Below, piece after piece: positions 61,103 through 64,000 of a stretch of DNA of 64,000 nt. A program made the position numbers and the translations under genes. Origin of the DNA: Arbacia lixula (lineage: Eukaryota > Echinodermata > Echinoidea > Arbacioida > Arbaciidae); NCBI GenBank assembly GCA_963669155.1, contig OZ022588.1:3845584-3909583 (forward strand), written 5' to 3'. Within the stretch, counting starts at the first letter, position 1. Every line of letters begins with the position of its first letter. Below the pieces are notes generated by a model that did no database searches, was not told the origin of the DNA, and saw only the letters and a program-made list of their open reading frames with translations.

Positions 61103-62962
61103 AAGAGAACAAGTGCGCACAGCAAAGAGAGTGAGTGAAAGAGGGAGCAAGCAAGAGGGGAGGGAGACAGAGAGAGAGAAGACAGAGAGCTGACATTACC
61201 TGCTGTGTATATCCTTTGAACATGGGGAACAAAGCTTTCACATTGTTCACCAGACTTGATGGAGTTAAATAGCTTGGCCTAAAAGAAAGAGAAATTCATG
61301 ATTGCAAAGGCCTTCAGCATAAATTATACTTCAAAATCTGGTTACTTATCACAACTGGAATTGTCACAGTGAAAGAGCTTAACCACATCAGTGGATGAAA
61401 TTGAAGGGTTGAGTAATTAGAGTGGTTGCTAATTGACTTAATGCATTTCGAAATGAGCTTTCTCCAAAATATGAATAATCCTCATATTGAGGGCAAGCAT
61501 TTAAATGCTCAGTTTTGAGGGACCTATTTGTGATTCCTTTTAAGCAGATAAATATTTCTAAAAAGAAAAGAAGGGGGACATCTGGATGGATCAATGTAAT
61601 GAATGTTTTTTAAAGTACTTTTTCCAACACAAAAATCAAGACCTTTTACAATCGTCACCACCGATCACTGGATATAATTCCAGCCTGCACATAATGTATG
61701 CACCATTGCCACTCTCTCCTTACTGAGGACAAGCTGACAGTATTTTCTTCCATTTTCCATGGTTATTACATATAGCACCTGTTACTGCTGCGATGCAGAA
61801 ATGTAATTACACCTTTTATGATGCAACAATTGCTTTAATTTGACTCAAGAGCATGAAGCATTAAGTTCTGAAAATTATACTGTTCTCTTTTTGTTTAGTT
61901 GTCCATTTCATTTGATTCCAGTGAAACTATTTGTGTTACTCCGGATAGGAATTTCGTTGTGTATAGATTGACGGATAAAGCAGACTAAATGTCAAGTTAC
62001 AAATAATAGGTGAAAAGATAATTATTCAACTTTTGATTATCAATGAACAATCAAATTATCATGTACAACGTTACATACACATGTGCATGGTTATTGCTTG
62101 TATTGTATTTCTCGTTAACAGATTACCATCTTGCTTCTTTGTATTGTTTTTTGTTAAAAAAGTGTTTTAGCAATACACTGGGTACATCGGAAGTATGAAT
62201 GATGATTTAACGGTACAAGTACGAAACTCCTCTAGGAGGAGGCAGCCACAGTACCTTTTGTGGCCCCAAACATCCTCCATCAGCTTCTGATAGGCAAGGG
62301 CCAGGTAAGGCTTCTTGTCCGTCTTTACAAAGCCGTTGCACTCGAGGAAAAAGTGGGCAAAAGACGGGCTAAAGAATCGAATAGAACGATTGATTAAATA
62401 ACTACGTTTTGCACAACCATTTGAACGTCGCAGGGCAAATGTCAGTTCAGTATTCAATCCAGTATTGAATCACAATTTTGTTGTTAATGATCAGTGAAAA
62501 CTAGATTATCCGTATGTACACATTTCTTTCTGCCAGCTTACCATCTACATCTTAAACCACTTTTTTTCTTGGATACACCACATCACAGATAAATTATGCA
62601 TAACGCATTTTGGGGGAAACTAATGGAATTGCAAATGAGGGAACCAGTGATGTGTAGATCATTAGTGACAATAGTAATCAAAACGAGTTCTGAACATGAC
62701 AAGATCATATATCATCTTACAAACATTTTTCCTACAATTTTTCCATACAATTATCAAAATATAAAATATTAGATATCACTTAATCACTCTGAATGTCCAG
62801 TGGCTTAATGTAATAATGCACACAGCCTTAACTCAAGACCAATATGAAGTCACTTAAAAATACATTGGCTAAAATGCCAAAATTGAACTTACCAGTTTGA
62901 GAGAGCTTGTATACCAGCATTTAGGTAACAGGTATTTCCCAGATTTCTCAACCCAGTCAAAC
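45732..62962 (-). CDS. USP20/33: USP20/USP33-type ubiquitin-specific protease, 3' 19 exons (5' end outside window)
   Basis: Nineteen exons join with consistent phases into 753 residues plus stop, starting mid-protein. Seen (numbered from the first residue in the window): Cys box GNTCYLN with catalytic C12; [11 protein letters not shown] at 86-96; an acidic, Ser/Arg-rich insert about 107-270; zinc-ribbon pairs C296-x2-C299 and C387-x2-C390; [11 protein letters not shown]; His/Asp box [11 protein letters not shown] (H472) with YEYDD (D489 or D490); then two DUSP domains, about 525-630 and 632-715, and a Pro/Gly/Glu-rich tail. Known: vertebrate USP20 and USP33 share this order behind an N-terminal zinc-finger UBP domain, are 914-942 residues long, and deubiquitinate for example beta-adrenergic receptors and type 2 deiodinase; many invertebrates have a single USP20/33 gene. 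Inferred: an active cysteine deubiquitinase lacking about 170-200 N-terminal residues here because of the window edge. A TTTATT at 44443-44448 is a possible polyadenylation signal on this strand. Confidence 0.93.
46542..47340. repeat. 157-bp tandem repeat with TGACCT arrays
   Basis: Units start at 46542, 46699, 46856, 47013 and 47203 (the last partial). Each full unit has TGACCT-4-TGACCT-1-TGACCT-7-TGACCT. It lies in the last USP intron and ends beside a GACG repeat (47345-47382). Confidence 0.93.
47611..47679 (-). CDS. USP20/33: USP exon w18 (DUSP domain 2)
   Basis: Completes Glu, then encodes [20 protein letters not shown] plus KQ, matching USP33 EPPGPIDN..LKQG. The acceptor is ttatag and the donor is GTGAGG. 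Confidence 0.93.
47870..48725. repeat. Tandem array of USP exon w17 3'-edge fragments
   Basis: Five diverged copies of the exon's [14 protein letters not shown] end, at about 47870-47912, 48018-48065, 48155-48211, 48303-48357 and 48518-48579. Between them are TGTCATTGAGGCTGACATTG-type 20-30 bp sub-repeats. Confidence 0.85.
48725..48830 (-). CDS. USP20/33: USP exon w17 (DUSP domain 2)
   Basis: Encodes [20 protein letters not shown] then [15 protein letters not shown], the start of DUSP 2. The acceptor is cttcag and the donor is GTCAGA. Its 3' edge and donor are copied in a tandem array at 47870-48580. Confidence 0.94.
49463..49571 (-). CDS. USP20/33: USP exon w16 (DUSP domain 1, end)
   Basis: Encodes [20 protein letters not shown] then [16 protein letters not shown], matching the USP33 [13 protein letters not shown] region. 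The acceptor is acatag and the donor is GTAAGA. Two degenerate copies follow to the right in tandem (49668-49905). Confidence 0.94.
49503..49905. repeat. Three tandem copies including USP exon w16
   Basis: Units start at 49503 (the exon), 49668 and 49830. Both extra copies keep the acceptor AG and about 20 codons of FGGGPAV.., then reach a stop. Confidence 0.9.
50238..50319 (-). CDS. USP20/33: USP exon w15 (DUSP domain 1)
   Basis: Encodes [20 protein letters not shown] then WDHLYQ, the middle of DUSP 1. The acceptor is ttgtag and the donor is ac|GTAAGT. Confidence 0.92.
50983..51088 (-). CDS. USP20/33: USP exon w14 (DUSP domain 1)
   Basis: Encodes [20 protein letters not shown] then [15 protein letters not shown], the start of the first DUSP domain. 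The acceptor is taccag and the donor is GTAAGT, phase 1. Confidence 0.94.
51518..51581 (-). CDS. USP20/33: USP exon w13
   Basis: Encodes [20 protein letters not shown] then QE, the linker after the catalytic domain (human USP33 has a similar S/E-rich RERQ stretch). The acceptor is tgtcag and the donor is GTGAGT. Confidence 0.88.
52076..52202 (-). CDS. USP20/33: USP exon w12 (catalytic His and Asp)
   Basis: Encodes [40 protein letters not shown] and Y, with the catalytic His (GHY) and Asp (YDD). The acceptor is gatcag and the donor is GTAAGA. Confidence 0.95.
52319..52628 (+). pseudogene. Degenerate non-LTR retrotransposon (LINE) 3' fragment
   Basis: Plus-strand frames read [15 protein letters not shown], then [19 protein letters not shown], then (shifted frame) [19 protein letters not shown] and [10 protein letters not shown]. 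This is the C-terminal signature of many non-LTR reverse transcriptase proteins (RWYGHV..R.R.TW...IKED). It is broken by at least two frameshifts, and only the last ~100 codons remain, in a USP intron, antisense to the gene. Confidence 0.8.
53077..53142 (-). CDS. USP20/33: USP exon w11 (His box, first half)
   Basis: Encodes [20 protein letters not shown] plus Gly. The intron splits the catalytic His box, G|GHY. The acceptor is tctcag and the donor is GTGAGA. Confidence 0.94.
53593..53759 (-). CDS. USP20/33: USP exon w10
   Basis: Encodes [27 protein letters not shown], and the conserved [18 protein letters not shown]. The acceptor is ccgcag at 53760 and the donor is GTCAGA. Confidence 0.94.
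54486..54519 (-). CDS. USP20/33: USP exon w9 (34-nt micro-exon, second zinc cysteines)
   Basis: Encodes only [12 protein letters not shown], supplying the second C-x2-C of the zinc ribbon. The acceptor is tttgcag and the donor is GTAAGT. It is too short for ORF finding but is required by phase and homology on both sides. Confidence 0.92.
55236..55309 (-). CDS. USP20/33: USP exon w8
   Basis: Encodes [20 protein letters not shown] then DELK, matching the USP33 region before the second zinc cysteine pair. The acceptor is tttgcag and the donor is GTAACA, phase 1. Confidence 0.92.
55455..55835. repeat. CT/TCC-rich low-complexity intron
   Basis: CTCCT/TTCTCC-rich with (CTC)n near 55785-55802. It occupies most of the USP intron between w7 and w8; it reads as purine-rich on the transcript. 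Confidence 0.88.
55840..56003 (-). CDS. USP20/33: USP exon w7
   Basis: Encodes [20 protein letters not shown] then a linker to [10 protein letters not shown]. The acceptor gatcag at 56004 is preferred over a second AG 12 nt downstream because it restores the family spacing between the CxxC and [12 protein letters not shown]. The donor is gg|GTAAGT. Confidence 0.92.
56050..56245. repeat. Dispersed repeat R, copy 2
   Basis: Counterpart of 44890-45085 in the same orientation, about 80 percent similar by eye. Confidence 0.75.
56739..56839 (-). CDS. USP20/33: USP exon w6 (first zinc-ribbon cysteines)
   Basis: Encodes a Lys run, then [20 protein letters not shown] and TCEN. It is very like USP33, and the C-x2-C pair is half of the zinc ribbon. 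The acceptor is ctgcag and the donor is GTGAGT, phase 0. Confidence 0.93.
57179..57542. mobile_element. Hairpin MITE family B, copy 3
   Basis: TTAA at 57175-57178 and 57543-57546; same arms and nested inner hairpin as copy 2; right end lacks one C. Confidence 0.9.
57843..58283. mobile_element. Hairpin MITE family A, copy 7
   Basis: AGGGATAGTTCACCC.. to ..CACTATCCCT, TTAA only on the right (58284-58287). CRE octamers at 57973-57980 (overlapping CACGTG) and 58146-58153. It ends 26 bp from the 3' edge of USP exon w5. Confidence 0.88.
58309..58434 (-). CDS. USP20/33: USP exon w5 (insert, continued)
   Basis: Encodes 41 full codons beginning [20 protein letters not shown], ending GNRDH. It is low-complexity at first, then acidic. 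It is linked by phase (1 in, 1 out) with acceptor gcag and donor GTAAAG. Sequence conservation is weak here, so it rests mainly on frame and splice sites. Confidence 0.8.
58852..60094. mobile_element. 1.24-kb non-autonomous DNA transposon
   Basis: Terminal inverted repeats CAGGGCTGCCAACC and GGTTGGCAGCTCTG, flanked on both sides by CAATTA (58846-58851, 60095-60100). Subterminal TTCGTA/TACGAA-type repeats. Inside is an old tandem duplication of about 290-325 bp. No transposase frame. It lies in the USP intron between w4 and w5. Confidence 0.85.
60271..60682 (-). CDS. USP20/33: USP exon w4 (QDSQEFL box plus disordered acidic insert)
   Basis: A 412-nt exon. It starts [20 protein letters not shown], then has about 115 residues rich in Glu, Asp, Ser, Arg and His with no evident fold, like the variable insert of USP20/33. 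The acceptor is attgcag; the donor is a|GTAAGA at 60270. Confidence 0.93.
60690..61195. repeat. GA-rich microsatellite intron
   Basis: Nearly the whole 517-bp intron between USP w3 and w4 is GA-rich on the plus strand (CU-rich in the pre-mRNA), with pure (GA)n at 61065-61101. Confidence 0.92.
61200..61278 (-). CDS. USP20/33: USP exon w3
   Basis: Encodes [20 protein letters not shown] then FKGYTQQ, leading into the QDSQEFL motif. The acceptor is ttttag and the donor GTAATG leads straight into a CT-rich microsatellite intron. Confidence 0.92.
62255..62368 (-). CDS. USP20/33: USP exon w2
   Basis: Encodes [20 protein letters not shown] through EDVWGHK, matching the USP33 region after the Cys box. 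The acceptor is ctttag. The donor is GTACTG, weaker than its neighbours, but phase 2 continues correctly. Confidence 0.9.
62893..62962 (-). CDS. USP20/33: USP exon w1 (catalytic Cys box)
   Basis: Encodes the end of a split Gly, then [18 protein letters not shown] and ALSN, including the nucleophile Cys. The acceptor is atgcag at 62963 and the donor is GTAAGT (phase 2 out). It is the first recognisable exon in the window; earlier exons must lie further right. Confidence 0.93.
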
Positions 62963-64000
62963 CTGCATGAACATACAGTAGATATAATCCATATTTGATG
63001 AATTAAAATATCATCATATTTGTAGACATCCCTTTTACCAAAAAGAAGATTGTTTGTACAAGCTCTCCTTGATGCAAGAAGTATATATTTTACTTTGAAG
63101 TGACCCACATGAATGCTGTAATTCTCAACTCAGTCTAACTTATAAGGGCTATAAATAAGATTGTGATTTGAAAAGTGTATTTCTTCTGCAACAAAGATCC
63201 CAATAAATAATCTATATGTGTTCCTAACATTATTTCTACAAGATGCGTTAAACAAATCTGCTTTGACTAGAAAGTGAGCATCTTTACTTATTGTGAATAA
63301 ATAAAACATAAACATAAGGGAGATAAATTCAAAATGTTGTGTACTGACTCCTAGTAACACACTTAGCGCTACAAGATAAAACAATCAGAATCCAAATTGG
63401 GTGAGAAATAAACATATTTTTTGTGAAGATTTGGAATAGATTTGTCACAATATGAATATAGTTTTGAATCTCCCACCTTGATATACACAAACAAATTTAA
63501 AACAATTTGAGAAATGAGCAAGTAGGAATGATTTAGAATTATAGACATATGATGGCCAAAGATGACGCGTGGACAATTAAAAAATGAAAATCAATTAAAA
63601 ACATATAGGATCAGCAAACACCAATACAGATGATACCGATAACACAGTCTTGAGGTTGTCACATAGATTTTTTTTCTTTCGAACCTAGGACTTACAATCC
63701 AGAGCAGTTACCATGGAAACAAACATTGGTCGCAAAGCACTGTAGCTCTTGCCTTGATACTTAATATCAGACAACTTATTTTAACGGGTGTAGAGCTTTA
63801 CTTTATACAGCATGGCCCTGTAATCTTTGATGAGGGTGATTCACCGGGTTGGGGCAATTTTTGTGACATACCACAACTCCAAATCCATATCTTTTTCAAA
63901 CCAGGCAAATATAGTCCAATAATGATACGAGCAAAAACATGGGGTTCCATCCAGTATCATTTCTCAAAGACCATGGCATATTGCAATTTGGGCCTGTCTA
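62963..64000. other. Right edge: probable USP intron, nothing recognised
   Basis: The next upstream USP exon must end with a G in phase 1 before a GT donor. No segment here fits that with family-like coding sequence, so the exon is taken to lie beyond 64000. AT-rich; no repeats of note. Confidence 0.5.

Noticed and set aside
1..64000. CRISPR array, prokaryotic operon or phage-like system
   Set aside because: Spliced eukaryotic genes throughout; no repeat-spacer array and no clustered same-frame genes.

Overview
This is a eukaryotic, AT-rich, repeat-laden window that reads like an echinoid (sea urchin) or closely related marine deuterostome. Multi-exon genes have GT..AG introns, and many short palindromic transposon remnants, microsatellites and long poly-C/poly-G runs lie between and inside them. 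The exact species cannot be read from the sequence. A 200-N assembly gap sits at 43135-43334.

Two protein-coding genes can be reconstructed exon by exon, both on the minus strand and both GC-richer than their surroundings. (1) A complete seven-exon gene (27219 down to 7819) encodes a 474-residue membrane-anchored Rieske oxygenase of the Neverland/DAF-36 family (cholesterol 7-desaturase). Both iron sites are intact: Rieske C-x-H / C-x2-H at residues 176-199 and the mononuclear-iron motif at 286-297. (2) A large ubiquitin-specific protease of the USP20/USP33 type (62962 down to 45732) is present as 19 exons encoding the last 753 residues: catalytic Cys box, an acidic Ser-rich insert, zinc ribbon, His/Asp box and two DUSP domains. 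Its 5' part (zinc-finger UBP end and start codon) lies to the right of the window. All splice phases agree in both models.

Layout: 1-7818 is 3' flank/intergenic with transposon remnants; 7819-27219 is the Neverland gene, including introns of 9.5 and 6.1 kb; 27220-45731 is an 18.5 kb intergenic stretch of microsatellites, hairpin elements and the gap, with no convincing protein-coding gene; 45732-62962 is the USP gene; 62963-64000 is probably its next intron.

The two genes have no evident functional link (sterol metabolism; deubiquitination). The most notable structure is how repeats meet exons. Three exons have seeded tandem arrays that carry copies of the exon edge and its splice site (17.25-17.5 kb, 47.87-48.83 kb, 49.46-49.9 kb). 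Four successive Neverland 3' splice sites are fed by long pyrimidine simple repeats. A USP intron carries a 157-bp tandem repeat packed with nuclear-receptor-like TGACCT half-sites. Several hairpin families share TTAA target sites and AGGG ends, and one family spreads CRE octamers. I see no prokaryote-type system, CRISPR array, tRNA or rRNA.
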